A stretch of DNA of 64,000 bases from Pelagibaculum spongiae (GCF_003097315.1 NZ_QDDL01000006.1:62001-126000); one strand, 5' to 3'. Counted from the stretch's first letter, positions 41,973 through 52,145 are shown. A program made the numbers and translations. The notes: generated by a model from the sequence alone, not told the origin.

Positions 41973-44900
41973 TACAAGCGATCCAGGCAGCTGAATTCAT
42001 TCAATGCTTGCAGCTGGAACGGATTCACAATACTGCTGGCATTCATGGTAAATACCGCTTTGCGACTTCCAACACGGAAGGTCATAGCAAAAGACTCGGC
42101 ACGACGCGTTTTGCGCAGATTCGACTTGTCTAGTAAACGGAACCAAGCCCATGGGCCAGTAGTTGATCGGCCTGAACGCTTACCTGCTGGTGTCGGTGCC
42201 ATATCAAAGCGCACTTCCTGATCCTGATCCGGGCCAGGCCATACCAGTTTATTCGGGCGAATTGGACCATTTCGGTAAACCACGCGCTGACCTTCAATAT
42301 TCAAAAGAAAGCGAGTAATCGTCGAGTCCATCACCACCGGCGTTATGGTAAAGCGGACTGCTGGTGATTCGCCGCCCTGACTGAAAAATCCAGTACGGAT
42401 TGCTTCAGCGTTTTGGAACATTCTCAAAGATTTTGCATCCAGTGGAGATGATGCACCTTTAATGGTACGCCAGCGCCATGGATCCTTGGTGGTATCAACA
42501 AAGTCTTTCAAATTTTCATCAAAGAAGGTTGAAAGAATACCGCTAGGTGAGAAAAACCGACCAAAATCAACCAGCGTAATGTTTCGTTCTGAGGTTCTAT
42601 CTAAAGGATAGCGACCATCAATGCCTTGCTCACAGAATGGACGAACGTCGTTAGCCCATTGGTTGTTGAGGTAGGAATTCACGTTGAATAACACCAGGTT
42701 CAAACTACTACCTGCAAGCTGTCCCAATAATCGAGATACCGGCAATGGCTGGTTAGCAGACTGAAGCTTTAACCGAGCGATAATATTGCTACCGGCATTG
42801 GTTTCTCTGGCAACTGCCATTGCTGCAACACCCTGATCGGCTGCGATTAGCATACCGTTCATGTAGGCGTGTAGCTCGCCAACCTGAGCCAGCACAGCGG
42901 CAATTGGGGCAGCTTCGCCTTCAGCAGGTGCTTCTAGTAATTTATAGGTTGAAGCAAAGGCTAGTTCCGGACGCAGTCTTTGAGATAACTTGAACTGATC
43001 AGGATTATCTTTGAACGATAAGGCTTCTTCATCAAGCAAGGTTTGCTCTTTTACTGCAGTCACTAATTTTTGAATCGGAGAAGGTGATTCTGAAATTAGC
43101 TGTAAAGCAACCACTGCCTGAGGCAAGTTAGAGAACTTCTTGATCGCGAGATCGTTTAGATAGGTTCTCCATTGACGAGTGAACTCCTGGAAATATAACT
43201 GTTCCATTTGTTCAACCATTGCATTGAGCTGATCTGGGTCGACATTCGTTTTCTGGCCAAGAATCCACTCTTCATTTGCCAAGTTTTCCAATAAAGGTAA
43301 CGCGGCGTCTTTGAAATAGTTGTGGTAACCATCACGAGTGAATATTCCCGGAATTCCCTTAGTGATCGGTTCACCACTATCACGACTAAAGATTAACTGT
43401 GCATCGGCACCAATTAATTCTTCAACGTTGAACTCAGGAAGTGCCAGTGCTTCTGGTGTCAGTTGAATGCGGCTAAACGCACGCTCTGCCAAAGGAACCT
43501 GTTGCTGAACTTTTCGAACATTGTCGATTAGTTTGTCGTCTTGTTCGATATTCAATTTTAGCGGGCCATTGGCGGCCAGAGCAGCGACGTGTTGATTGAG
43601 AATTTGTTGTTGCTCGCGGCTGTATTCACGAGGAATACCCTGTTTCCAGCTTTGCTCCAGAAAGCGAGCCAATGACTCACCGTCGTAGTTCTCATCGCTA
43701 TTTAATGTCAGATAGGTTTTTAGCGCTTCATATTGTTGGTCACTGCGAAGGCTTGGTGTTTTAAGTATTTGTTCAACCTGCAATGACAAACGAGGCAAAA
43801 AAGCACTCTTAAGTAAGCGAACATAAGCGTCTGATGCAGCTTCGCCTAATTTGGTATCTTGAGCTAACCCCAAGCCACGTGAGAAGGGTACGTCATGATC
43901 AAGGTTGGCATATCCAGAGCTTAAATTTCTCGCCTTGTTAAGCATTGGCAAAGTAGCGGTTAACTTACTTTGTTCTGGGCGTAACCGATCGACTTGAGTT
44001 TCAAGGTCGAGCACTTCGTTACCGACTTGCTGAACATAATCACCGTTGTTGCCGTAGCTCATGATCCAAAAGCCAATCGACAAAACTATAGTAGCCGCGG
44101 TTGCGATGTAAGAGCCTTTCTGCAACTGGGCACGCCGCCTTTCTACTTTGGCATTACTGCCAACTAATGATGCTTCTGGGAAGATCACACGACGGAAAAG
44201 GTTGGTAATAAAATAACTGCGCTCGGGAACGTCCTGACTTCGAGTTTCTTGTTGTTCCAAGCCCATGCTTCGAGCCATGCTGCCCATCATACGACTGATT
44301 GGCGTGCCTTCCTGAGTGCCACTAGTGAAGTAAACACCACGTAACATGGCGGTTTCTTGAAACTTATTGGCTGCAAAAACTGCACGTAAGAAAGGCTCAA
44401 GGCGTATACGCAAGGTATCCATCTGGTTTGGGAAATTAAATACCAAACCACGGCGGTGCATGCTGCGCTCCTGATTCAAACGATTCAACATTCTACTGTT
44501 GAGGCGCTCCATCAGTTGATCGAAGGATTTTTGGAAGTGCTCAACAGGACTTGTTTCAGTACCTTCTTCCATTGGAAGGGTCAGGCCCAATACCTGCTCG
44601 CGGTCTTCTTGGCCAAGGTCATCAAAAAACTCGGTGAAACCAGCGACCAAATCGCATTTGGTTAGCAACACATAAACCGGAAAGCGAATACCGAAGTGCT
44701 CGTAAAGCTCTTTAATTCGGGTACGAATTGAGTTTACGTGGCGATTTAGATTGGCCTCATCAGATTGCATTAAATCTGCTAGAGACAATGAGACCATTAC
44801 ACCGTTCACAGGGCGACGGCGGCGATGCTTTTTAAGCAGAGTTAAAAAACCTTTCCATGCTGCGCTATCTGCTTCGGAGTTACTATCTTGGGTAACATAG

Positions 44901-45472
44901 CGACCGGCAGTATCAAGAAGTACAGCATCATCGGTAAACCACCAATCACAATTTCGAGTACCACCGATACCGCGAATAGATTGCTGCCCAGTTTCTTCTG
45001 CTAAAGGAAAATTTAATCCTGAAGATGCAAGAGAGGTAGTTTTACCACTGCCAGGAGGACCAATGATAATATATAAAGGCAAATCAACTAGGCTTTTTCC
45101 ACCTTTCCGGCTGTGCTTTTTTAATACCGCAATACCTTCAGAGAAGCGTTCTTTTAATACAGAAACTTCATCGTCAGAGATGCTTTTTTTATCATTGGTA
45201 GGTGCTGGTTGTTGCATCAAACCTTGTTCAATTTCCTGATCTTGTTTTTTCTGCCTAGCCATTTTCCAAATAATATAAAGCAGCCAAATTAAAACAAAAA
45301 CAAAAATAACAACAAGACGAGCTGTAACACTTCCTAGCGGGGTTGAGCCACCAATAGAAATTAACGGGCCACCAAACCACACGATAGCACCGAACATAAA
45401 CAGGCCGAGAACAGAGATAATGATTCGTTGTTTTAAAAAACCAATCATCCTCTGGAAAAATTGTTTAATCAT
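41972..45472 (-). CDS. tssM: T6SS membrane complex subunit TssM (IcmF)
   Basis: TssM spans the inner membrane and periplasm and with TssL and TssJ forms the T6SS membrane complex. The 1166-residue protein has two N-terminal transmembrane segments (about 16-40 and 50-70), a cytosolic GTPase-like domain with Walker A IIGPPGSGKTTSLASSGLNF near 130 and DAVLLDTAGRYV, the IcmF-related region, a third transmembrane segment near 450 (IATAATIVLSIGFWIMSYG), and a long periplasmic part ending in the C-terminal domain that contacts TssJ. The intact P-loop suggests nucleotide binding. It is 21 nt after tssL. Confidence 0.96.
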   Translation of the reverse strand: MIKQFFQRMIGFLKQRIIISVLGLFMFGAIVWFGGPLISIGGSTPLGSVTARLVVIFVFVLIWLLYIIWKMARQKKQDQEIEQGLMQQPAPTNDKKSISDDEVSVLKERFSEGIAVLKKHSRKGGKSLVDLPLYIIIGPPGSGKTTSLASSGLNFPLAEETGQQSIRGIGGTRNCDWWFTDDAVLLDTAGRYVTQDSNSEADSAAWKGFLTLLKKHRRRRPVNGVMVSLSLADLMQSDEANLNRHVNSIRTRIKELYEHFGIRFPVYVLLTKCDLVAGFTEFFDDLGQEDREQVLGLTLPMEEGTETSPVEHFQKSFDQLMERLNSRMLNRLNQERSMHRRGLVFNFPNQMDTLRIRLEPFLRAVFAANKFQETAMLRGVYFTSGTQEGTPISRMMGSMARSMGLEQQETRSQDVPERSYFITNLFRRVIFPEASLVGSNAKVERRRAQLQKGSYIATAATIVLSIGFWIMSYGNNGDYVQQVGNEVLDLETQVDRLRPEQSKLTATLPMLNKARNLSSGYANLDHDVPFSRGLGLAQDTKLGEAASDAYVRLLKSAFLPRLSLQVEQILKTPSLRSDQQYEALKTYLTLNSDENYDGESLARFLEQSWKQGIPREYSREQQQILNQHVAALAANGPLKLNIEQDDKLIDNVRKVQQQVPLAERAFSRIQLTPEALALPEFNVEELIGADAQLIFSRDSGEPITKGIPGIFTRDGYHNYFKDAALPLLENLANEEWILGQKTNVDPDQLNAMVEQMEQLYFQEFTRQWRTYLNDLAIKKFSNLPQAVVALQLISESPSPIQKLVTAVKEQTLLDEEALSFKDNPDQFKLSQRLRPELAFASTYKLLEAPAEGEAAPIAAVLAQVGELHAYMNGMLIAADQGVAAMAVARETNAGSNIIARLKLQSANQPLPVSRLLGQLAGSSLNLVLFNVNSYLNNQWANDVRPFCEQGIDGRYPLDRTSERNITLVDFGRFFSPSGILSTFFDENLKDFVDTTKDPWRWRTIKGASSPLDAKSLRMFQNAEAIRTGFFSQGGESPAVRFTITPVVMDSTITRFLLNIEGQRVVYRNGPIRPNKLVWPGPDQDQEVRFDMAPTPAGKRSGRSTTGPWAWFRLLDKSNLRKTRRAESFAMTFRVGSRKAVFTMNASSIVNPFQLQALNEFSCLDRL

Positions 45473-45493
45473 ACATGTTCCAGGTAATCGTGT

Positions 45494-46813
45494 TTATTCG
45501 GGAAGAATCCGGATTTCAATCCGCTGGTTAAGATGTCGCCCATCTGCAGTATTACTACTAGCTAAAGGCTCCTCATCAGCAAGCCCAAGACTTGAAAAGC
45601 GCTCATTTTGTCCAGTTACTTTAATAAATAATTGTTGTAAAGCTATTGCCTGAGATTCACTAAGTGCCAACATATCTTTAGGATTGGAGACCTTGTCTGA
45701 TGCGCTGGTATGTGCCGCTACTAACAAGTTACCAGGTAAAGATTTCATCATATTGGCTAGATCGAGCAACCATGGAACTTGCGCACCATCAATCTCGGCG
45801 GATTCACCATTGAATACTTCAGCAGAAGGAATTAATAAACGCACCTGTCCATTGACTTGTTTTACACTAAGTTGCTTCTTATCTAGCAAGTCACCTAATC
45901 CAGACTGAATAATATCAATCAAAGCGCTAGATGAAGGCAAGCCAGATGATCTTTGAATAACGGGTGGCGGTAAATTTCTTCCGACTAAAGATAATTGATT
46001 AACTAAAGGGTCAGAATTGGAACCAGCGAGGAAACCGAAAATTGTATAAAGCAGTAGTAATACACCACCACCTGCAACACCGACTACCCATAAAGGAATG
46101 TATTTAGTTAATTGGCTGCCACTATCAGTATTGCCTTTCCATTGTGGAGATAATTCTTTTTCAAACTCCCCGCGCTGCTTGCGAACTGATTGAAATAGCT
46201 GCTCTCGGAGAATGGTTAATTGTTCTAATCCTCGAGGTAAAACTCGATATTTTCCTTCAAAACCAAAGCTGATGCAGCTGAACAATAATTCTAACAAGTG
46301 CAGGTTAGTTCTTGGGTCTTGCTGCAACCGATCCAGAATTAAAAAGAATTTTTCGCCACCTGATGCTTCATTATGAAAACTGCTCAACAAAGTCTGTAGC
46401 GGCCAATTACTACTGCTTCCCCATGGTGTGGAAAGTACTGCTTCATCAATTAAGGTACACATACAGTAGCGAGCAGTGAGAATTTGTTCTGGGGGACAAT
46501 TCTTTGCTTTGGCCGCTTCTTCAAATTGTTTAATTTGTTGAATTGTCTGTCCTTGGAGCTGCGGAACATTACTATGCTGAACCGTGGCTCTTATTTGATA
46601 TGACAGAGTTAAAAGTGGTGCTGCTGCGGCTACCAGAGGATTGACACTAATTTCTGCAATTTGAATGTCATCACCATCCTGTGTGGGGAGGCTGGAAGTT
46701 GCTCTGAGAGGCTGCTGCTGGAAGTTTCCATTGCTAGAATTGGTAGCCTGCCCACCGCCGGGGGTGGGTTTAAGCAAGGATGAATCAGGGTTATTGTTTT
46801 CGTCAGAAGTCAT
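45494..46813 (-). CDS. tssL: T6SS protein TssL with C-terminal OmpA-like domain
   Basis: TssL (DotU) is an inner-membrane subunit bound to TssM. The 439-residue protein has a Ser/Asn-rich N-terminus, a DotU cytosolic domain (about 55-240; NPLVAAAAPLLTLSYQIR, RYCMCTLIDEAVLSTPWG, FFLILDRLQQDP), one transmembrane segment (about 247-270; LWVVGVAGGGVLLLLYTIF), and a periplasmic OmpA-type peptidoglycan-binding domain at the C-terminus (GNLLVAAHTSASD, ALSESQAIALQQ, LNQRIEIRILPE). This makes it the extended form that anchors the complex to the cell wall itself. It is 6 nt after tssK and 21 nt before tssM. Confidence 0.95.
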   Translation of the reverse strand: MTSDENNNPDSSLLKPTPGGGQATNSSNGNFQQQPLRATSSLPTQDGDDIQIAEISVNPLVAAAAPLLTLSYQIRATVQHSNVPQLQGQTIQQIKQFEEAAKAKNCPPEQILTARYCMCTLIDEAVLSTPWGSSSNWPLQTLLSSFHNEASGGEKFFLILDRLQQDPRTNLHLLELLFSCISFGFEGKYRVLPRGLEQLTILREQLFQSVRKQRGEFEKELSPQWKGNTDSGSQLTKYIPLWVVGVAGGGVLLLLYTIFGFLAGSNSDPLVNQLSLVGRNLPPPVIQRSSGLPSSSALIDIIQSGLGDLLDKKQLSVKQVNGQVRLLIPSAEVFNGESAEIDGAQVPWLLDLANMMKSLPGNLLVAAHTSASDKVSNPKDMLALSESQAIALQQLFIKVTGQNERFSSLGLADEEPLASSNTADGRHLNQRIEIRILPE

Positions 46814-46819
46814 GCTGCA

Positions 46820-48157
46820 TTATCCCCTGATTGCCCAGAATTCCATTTCAAGACCAGGAAATTCACCGCCAAGATGCATTGCACAGTTTCCTGATGCTTT
46901 GAGGCCTTGCCAAAAATCATTATTCTTATCCAATTCAAAATAGACAAAGCCACTATGGTAGGGGATTTGTCGTGGTGCTACAGGTAATGGACTAATTGGA
47001 ATGCCTGGTAGCTGGACATTAACCAATTCACGAATCTGTTCTACTGAACCGATTTTAATTTGTAACGGAATGCGGCGTCGAATATCTTCTGCGCTGATAT
47101 CTGCTTTCACTGCTAAAACAAAACTAGCACTATCAAGCAATGAAAGATCTGCAATAGTTCCCACTTTAATACCGAAACGTTTTTCCTGAATTTTAATTGA
47201 AACAGCAGTTTGTTCCATCACCATGCTGAGCTGATCTCGTAGAATGGCGGATACTTCAGAAAAACAATCAGAAAGTTTGTTGTGTTTATAAGCAGGTAGT
47301 TCAGGTGTCATTTTGTTTCCAGCAGCAAAACTGGATAATTCACCAATAAGAGAAATCAAGAACCGATAAAATTCTTCAGGATGTACTGCTGGCAACTGCT
47401 GCAAATGACGAATCACAGGAAGGCTTCTATTGACGACTTGTAAAAATAAAAAGTCTGCTATTTCTGCGGTGCCACCACGGCCACTACCGGATACGCGTGC
47501 GGCTAATGCGTTGGCCCTTTGCGTTAATAATCCATTAAGCTCACTTAATTGGCTTACTAGCACTTCTGAAGCTTGGCAATGGATGGCAGTAGGGATGAAA
47601 CTTTTTTCCAAAGAAATAGATTCGTCAGCTTTTCGTTCGATGATTTTGCAAATCGGCAGGCAATTAAAATCATCTTTTTGCTGGTTTTCTAACATGAGGC
47701 TGGTTTTCAGGCTACCAACCTGAATATCAGCCATTCTAGTAGAATTGGCTGTATTGTCTCTTGCTTCAACTATTTTAGCTTTGTATCGAGCCATTACGGC
47801 AGAATGATCATCTGCAACGTCAATTTCTGAAATGCCAGGTTTACGAAATGGCAGGCATAAGTAAACCTCTTGGTCCCTAGTGTTTTCAGTAATTTCAATG
47901 GGTGATGGTGGTTCGTGATCTTCAGGAATCCGAAAAACGGTTCCGTCAGGGAAAACCCCTATGGCTTCGGTAATTGCAATCTTTCCCATTTCCAGCTGGC
48001 GTTGATCCAGACTAAAAGAGCTAAAACCCCAGGAGTATGCCCTGAGGTTTTTTACTCTGCCTTCAATGAAGGCTTCCAGAAATCTGTCCTGCTGCTGGAA
48101 GTGCTGAGGCCGAAGAAAAGTCCCCTCGAGCCATGCGACTTTATTGTTCCAGGACAT
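46820..48157 (-). CDS. tssK: T6SS baseplate subunit TssK
   Basis: TssK trimers connect the baseplate to the membrane complex. The 445-residue protein begins with the signature MSWNNKVAWLEGTFLRPQHFQQQDRFLEAF and continues with NLRAYSWGFSSFSLDQRQLEMGKI, typical of the family (DUF876). The C-terminal part contains IPISPLPVAPRQIPYHSGFVYFELD, also characteristic. It follows tssJ by 17 nt in the leftward operon. All expected regions are present, with no sign of truncation. Confidence 0.96.
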   Translation of the reverse strand: MSWNNKVAWLEGTFLRPQHFQQQDRFLEAFIEGRVKNLRAYSWGFSSFSLDQRQLEMGKIAITEAIGVFPDGTVFRIPEDHEPPSPIEITENTRDQEVYLCLPFRKPGISEIDVADDHSAVMARYKAKIVEARDNTANSTRMADIQVGSLKTSLMLENQQKDDFNCLPICKIIERKADESISLEKSFIPTAIHCQASEVLVSQLSELNGLLTQRANALAARVSGSGRGGTAEIADFLFLQVVNRSLPVIRHLQQLPAVHPEEFYRFLISLIGELSSFAAGNKMTPELPAYKHNKLSDCFSEVSAILRDQLSMVMEQTAVSIKIQEKRFGIKVGTIADLSLLDSASFVLAVKADISAEDIRRRIPLQIKIGSVEQIRELVNVQLPGIPISPLPVAPRQIPYHSGFVYFELDKNNDFWQGLKASGNCAMHLGGEFPGLEMEFWAIRG

Positions 48158-48174
48158 GCTACTCCCCAGGTGAG

Positions 48175-48624
48175 TTAGTCACCGATAGATACAGATAATT
48201 TATCTAATTTAATAGTAAAGCTGCCGCTTAAAAGGCCGCCCAGATCTTTAAGTGGGCGAATATCGCGCCACTTAGCACGTTGAATATCTCTAAAAGATGC
48301 AACAACGCCAATGTACTTAGTTTTTTCATTTAAGGGAGCTTCGTAATCCAGCTCTGTGCCGGGTTGTAGCTCTACTTCTTCAATCAATAGCAAATCTCCG
48401 CCAAGAGAAGATCCGCCATCATCGATCAGCTGGAAAAAATCCTGGTTCTCAAATTCTTCTGGGGCTTGCAAGTGATAGATTTGCACTACGATTGGAGACG
48501 GTTTTCCTGAGCGGTTTGGGTTGACATCACCACTAGCAGAAATGTTGGCGCGTACGTATGAATCACCACATCCAGTGAGAAGGGTTACTGCTAAAATAAG
48601 TGTCAAAGAAAATTGCCTGAACAT
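48175..48624 (-). CDS. tssJ: T6SS outer-membrane lipoprotein TssJ
   Basis: TssJ is the outer-membrane lipoprotein that caps the TssLM complex. The 149-residue product has a type II signal (FSLTLILAVTLLTGC, lipid-bound Cys19) and a short beta-sandwich with the family features NPNRSGKPSPIVVQIYHLQ, a FENQDFFQLIDDG segment, and VASFRDIQRAKWRDI. Size and lipobox are as expected. It lies between tagH and tssK, with a 58-nt gap after tagH. Confidence 0.93.
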   Translation of the reverse strand: MFRQFSLTLILAVTLLTGCGDSYVRANISASGDVNPNRSGKPSPIVVQIYHLQAPEEFENQDFFQLIDDGGSSLGGDLLLIEEVELQPGTELDYEAPLNEKTKYIGVVASFRDIQRAKWRDIRPLKDLGGLLSGSFTIKLDKLSVSIGD

Positions 48625-48682
48625 GATTCATTCCTGTGTGAAAGTCGGCCGCAGCCAATTTAGTCGAGCAAAACGCGATAGC

Positions 48683-50194
48683 TTATTTATTTCTTCTGGC
48701 AAGGTCATCGTATGCTCTGTTAAATGCTTCTGCGAAGTGGTTTTGGAATGCTTCTGTACCATCTTTGCTCAACTGAGTGTAGTACGCTTTATAGCTATCC
48801 CAATAACGTCTCTTCTTTCCAAGTGCCAGATCTGTGATATTGCTCTTGGCTGTTTTTTCAAATTCTTTTTCCAGAACGTCTGGTGACTGACTTTTGATGT
48901 ACTCACTGAAGGCAAGTTGCATTGCTTCAGGAAGAATTTTTTGATGAGTTGCCAGGTTTAAGCTGCTTTCATTGATAGCTAATTCAGGTGTTTGATTAGT
49001 TTTTTTTATTAACAGATTAAACAAGGCATCGCTGCCATCTAGAGATTGGCTAAATATATTGCTTTGATTGGTTGCTTGCTGCATGCGTAATTGTTTTTGT
49101 AGCTGGTCCATAGCAGATAAATTATCCAATAATCCTTGAAGGCTAGACTTAAGTAACAAGGCAATGGATTTTAAAGCATGTTCTGGTTCTAGCATGGAGA
49201 CTAGGTTTACATCTAAACCTGCCAATTCAAAAATTCTACGACACGCTAAAAGGTTGAAGTCGCCGCTTTGAGCAACAGGAGCCGCTTGCTGAGGTGCTGC
49301 TAATGGTATGGCACTAGCCGGCTGAATTTGTTCTGGAATGCTGGCTTCAGCAGAAGGCGTTTCAACTGCGAATGGCTCGTCTCCTAAACCATCATCATCC
49401 AAGTTATGCCAGTCTTCAGGGATAAATCCACCCCCTTGGATAGGTTGACTAAGAGGACTAATGGATTCAGCTTGAAACTGCTCACTGATATTGGGCTCTG
49501 GAGTAGAAAACGGCTCGGCAGCAGCTGAGTTATCACTAATTCCCAATAGTTCTAAAGGATCTAAACTTTTTGGTGCTTCACCGTCTAGGTGATGGGTGTT
49601 TTCTGGGATAGTGGGCACGACTGTTTCTTCTACTTCAGGAGTTTCGGGAATAACAGGTTCTGTTGGTAATTCTGATTCAGGTTTGTCTTCCATTTCATGA
49701 ACCTCCTCAAACTGTTTTTCTGCTTCTGCAATTAATTTATTGGCTTCGTCGGTCATTTTTTTTGCTTCTGCTTTTCTCTCGTCTAACTTAGCAACCATTG
49801 TTTCGAGTGTTTCATCATGAATTGCAGCCAAAGCTTGGTATGGCCCAATACTCAGGTAGTCACCATTTCTGAGTTCTACTTTGTCACCGAAAGCAATCTC
49901 ATCATGCTGCTCCATTAAAACGTCTGTTCTTTTTATCGTAGATAGATTATTGGTTACTTCGAGGTAGAAAAGGTTTTCCTCAAAAGAAATCTTGGCGTGC
50001 TCACTATGGATTGGATGAGCTTTACGTTCATCTTCATTTTTAAGCTCAGGTAGATGCCATTTAACGGTTGTTTCGTTGGATCCAATCAGTCCACCACAAG
50101 CTTGAAAAAAGCATTGAGCCTTTGCTTCGAGCTCAATGTTATGGTTACTAATAACACAAAGCGTGAGTGTTTTTTCTGGATTAATTTCGGCCAT
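48683..50194 (-). CDS. tagH: T6SS-associated FHA-domain protein (TagH/Fha)
   Basis: Fha proteins act in T6SS control, often recognising phosphothreonine made by PpkA. The 503-residue protein has an N-terminal FHA-like domain (about 8-125) whose ligand loops are partly degenerate: GGLIGSNE in place of the usual GGxIGR, and SEHAKI in place of SRxHA-type loops. A Glu/Pro-rich linker follows with a coiled-coil stretch (about 140-170). The C-terminal domain (about 320-503) is the TagH-specific helical region (LKSSLQGLLDNLSAM, FNLLIKKTNQT, RYWDSYKAYYTQLSKDG, FAEAFNRAYDDLARRNK). No ppkA or pppA is seen in the window, so phospho-control is doubtful here. Confidence 0.87.
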   Translation of the reverse strand: MAEINPEKTLTLCVISNHNIELEAKAQCFFQACGGLIGSNETTVKWHLPELKNEDERKAHPIHSEHAKISFEENLFYLEVTNNLSTIKRTDVLMEQHDEIAFGDKVELRNGDYLSIGPYQALAAIHDETLETMVAKLDERKAEAKKMTDEANKLIAEAEKQFEEVHEMEDKPESELPTEPVIPETPEVEETVVPTIPENTHHLDGEAPKSLDPLELLGISDNSAAAEPFSTPEPNISEQFQAESISPLSQPIQGGGFIPEDWHNLDDDGLGDEPFAVETPSAEASIPEQIQPASAIPLAAPQQAAPVAQSGDFNLLACRRIFELAGLDVNLVSMLEPEHALKSIALLLKSSLQGLLDNLSAMDQLQKQLRMQQATNQSNIFSQSLDGSDALFNLLIKKTNQTPELAINESSLNLATHQKILPEAMQLAFSEYIKSQSPDVLEKEFEKTAKSNITDLALGKKRRYWDSYKAYYTQLSKDGTEAFQNHFAEAFNRAYDDLARRNK

Positions 50195-50220
50195 CCTTAT
50201 GCTCTCAGTAACAAAAAAAT

Positions 50221-50514
50221 TTATCCGCCAACAAGCACCATCGGGCTTCCTGGACTAACAATTAGACCGCCATGTCCATTTTGACTGGTCATTTTTGCAA
50301 CGGGTAACCCTCCAGCCAAAACCATCGTGCTACCCATTGCAATTAGATCGGGAGGTCCAACGCAGACGCACATAGATGTCGCTGTAGCCACAGGTAAGCC
50401 GCCAGCTAAAACCGTAACGCATGGTTGAGCAATGGGTCCACCAACATGGGGAACTACAACGGTAACCATAGGACAGACATGCATTGATGTGATGCATGCG
50501 ATAGGCAGTGACAT
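50221..50514 (-). CDS. PAAR-domain spike-tip protein
   Basis: PAAR proteins form the sharp zinc-binding tip on the VgrG spike and may carry effectors. This 97-residue protein is a bare PAAR domain: SLPIACITSMHVCPM at the start, repeated Gly-rich turns (LAGGLPVA twice), CVCVGPPDLIAMGS, and the C-terminal SPGSPMVLVGG. No effector extension is fused. It is the first gene of the leftward operon, divergent from tssA. Several His and Cys residues are available for metal binding. Confidence 0.9.
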   Translation of the reverse strand: MSLPIACITSMHVCPMVTVVVPHVGGPIAQPCVTVLAGGLPVATATSMCVCVGPPDLIAMGSTMVLAGGLPVAKMTSQNGHGGLIVSPGSPMVLVGG

Positions 50515-50870
50515 TGCAACCCCTTTTTTCCCAATGAATGTAGTTAATTCCTCAGCACGTACTATAGGCCAGTATTAATCGACTGCACAAACCGTTGGTA
50601 AGTAAAAGCTGCCAGCTTGGCGATGTAACGGTTAGTTGTGTTTGTTATTTTTAGTGTGGATTGTTTTTTATTTCATCCGGTTGCCCCTTATTGTGACTAC
50701 TTGTATTTTTTTTTCCGCTAGATTGAATCCTTTTTTTTGTTCCTTACTAATAAACTTTCGATTATTTTGCACTCTAATAGATTTGCTGCTAATGCTAATT
50801 GTACTTAGCTAGTGAATACGCGTGCTAAACAGCTCGTGCTTAGCAAATGTGACAGACTGAAATTAAAAAG
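50515..50870. other. Divergent promoter region of the two T6SS operons
   Basis: This 356-bp gap separates the PAAR and tssA start codons. It is T-rich (runs around 50666 and 50707-50738). I found no sigma-54 element or clear palindromic operator. Both operon promoters should be here. Confidence 0.55.
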
Positions 50871-52028
50871 GTGAGCTTACCTGTGTTGGATATTACAAAA
50901 TTACTTGAGCCAATCAGTGATGAGACCCCTTGCGGTGAGGATCTCGAATATGATCCGAAATTTATGGAGCTGTTTCAGATTGCTGAAGAAAAAAATGAGC
51001 AGCAGTTTGGCGACACTATTATTGAAGCAGAAGAAGTTGACTGGAAGTCGATAAAAAAAATTGCGACTGATTTAACTAAAAAAACAAAAGATCTTCGAGT
51101 TTTGATTTTGTTAGCAAAATCCTCTCTGAAACAAGATGGTTTTGGTTCTTTTTCTGAAGCTTTGTCTTTGATAGCACAACTTATAGAAAATAGTTGGGAT
51201 GGAATTCACCCTGAGTTAGATCCGGATGATGATAATGACCCTACTATGCGAATCAATATTCTTACGGAACTTGTTAGTCCTAAGAATTTTCTCAAAGAAA
51301 TTCGTTTTGCTCCAATGGTATCTTCAAAGGCTCTAGGCCGATTTTGCTATGAACAAATTGCAGTTTCGAGTGGGATTATTGAGGGTGATGATAAATATAA
51401 CGTTGACGGAAAGACTTTAGATGCTGCATTTCAAGATAGTGATCCCGAAACAATAAAAAAAGATGCGGATGCAGTTTCATTTGGAATAGAAGCATTAAAG
51501 AAATTAGAAAATACGGTTTCTGAAAAAGTTGGAGTTGTAAATGGTGTAAACCTTGATCCTCTTTGCAAGCTTATGGAAAAGGTTCATGCAGAATTTATTA
51601 AAAAATTGGAATTTCTCGGAGTTTTCAATGATGACGCTGCTAGTGAGGGGGATGTTGAGGTTGCTTCGGGTGCGGTAAGTAGCCCAGGAGCTCAGGCGAA
51701 TGGGTCCAGCTTTACTGGTGATATCACCTCTCGTGAGGATGTAGTACGTGCGATAGATAGTATTTGCCTTTATTACCAGAAATTTGAACCCTCCAGTCCG
51801 ATTCCAATCCTAATTAGGCGATGTCGCAACTTAGTATCGAAAAGCTTTTTACAAATTCTAGAGGACCTTGTTCCAGATGGTATCAGAGCAGTAGGTGTGA
51901 TTGCAGGTACGACTGACGAAGTTCCACAGATAACTCCATCATCAACGTCTAGGCCTGCAGCAGCGACTAATACAGCACCAATTGAAAAGAGTGCTTATAA
52001 TGAAATGGTTGAAGTGGTTGATGACTAA
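50871..52028 (+). CDS. tssA: T6SS protein TssA (ImpA N-terminal family)
   Basis: TssA caps the growing sheath and tube and coordinates assembly. The 385-residue protein starts at GTG 50871, with only a weak AAAAAGG before it, and shows the ImpA_N signature: ITKLLEPISDETPCGEDLEYDPKFMELFQIAEEKNEQQFGD-type sequence, then VDWKSIKKIATDLTKKTKDLRVL and SWDGIHPELDPDDDNDPTMRINIL. The C-terminal part contains REDVVRAIDSICLYYQKFEPSSPIPILIRR, the conserved helix pair of short-form TssA. It is the first gene of the rightward operon. Confidence 0.94.
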   Translation: MSLPVLDITKLLEPISDETPCGEDLEYDPKFMELFQIAEEKNEQQFGDTIIEAEEVDWKSIKKIATDLTKKTKDLRVLILLAKSSLKQDGFGSFSEALSLIAQLIENSWDGIHPELDPDDDNDPTMRINILTELVSPKNFLKEIRFAPMVSSKALGRFCYEQIAVSSGIIEGDDKYNVDGKTLDAAFQDSDPETIKKDADAVSFGIEALKKLENTVSEKVGVVNGVNLDPLCKLMEKVHAEFIKKLEFLGVFNDDAASEGDVEVASGAVSSPGAQANGSSFTGDITSREDVVRAIDSICLYYQKFEPSSPIPILIRRCRNLVSKSFLQILEDLVPDGIRAVGVIAGTTDEVPQITPSSTSRPAAATNTAPIEKSAYNEMVEVVDD

Positions 52029-52145
52029 TTCTAAAATTAGAATTTTTAAGTTTGGAACTGCTTCACATAAGTTGAATTAGCTAGTAATTATTTTTTGAAA
52101 ATTGTCTATTATGACAAGCAGCGAATAAGACAGAGGATTTGCTCA

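Noticed and set aside
50515-50870. Sigma-54 promoter for the T6SS operons
   Set aside because: No TGGC-N9-GC element with acceptable match was found on either strand.
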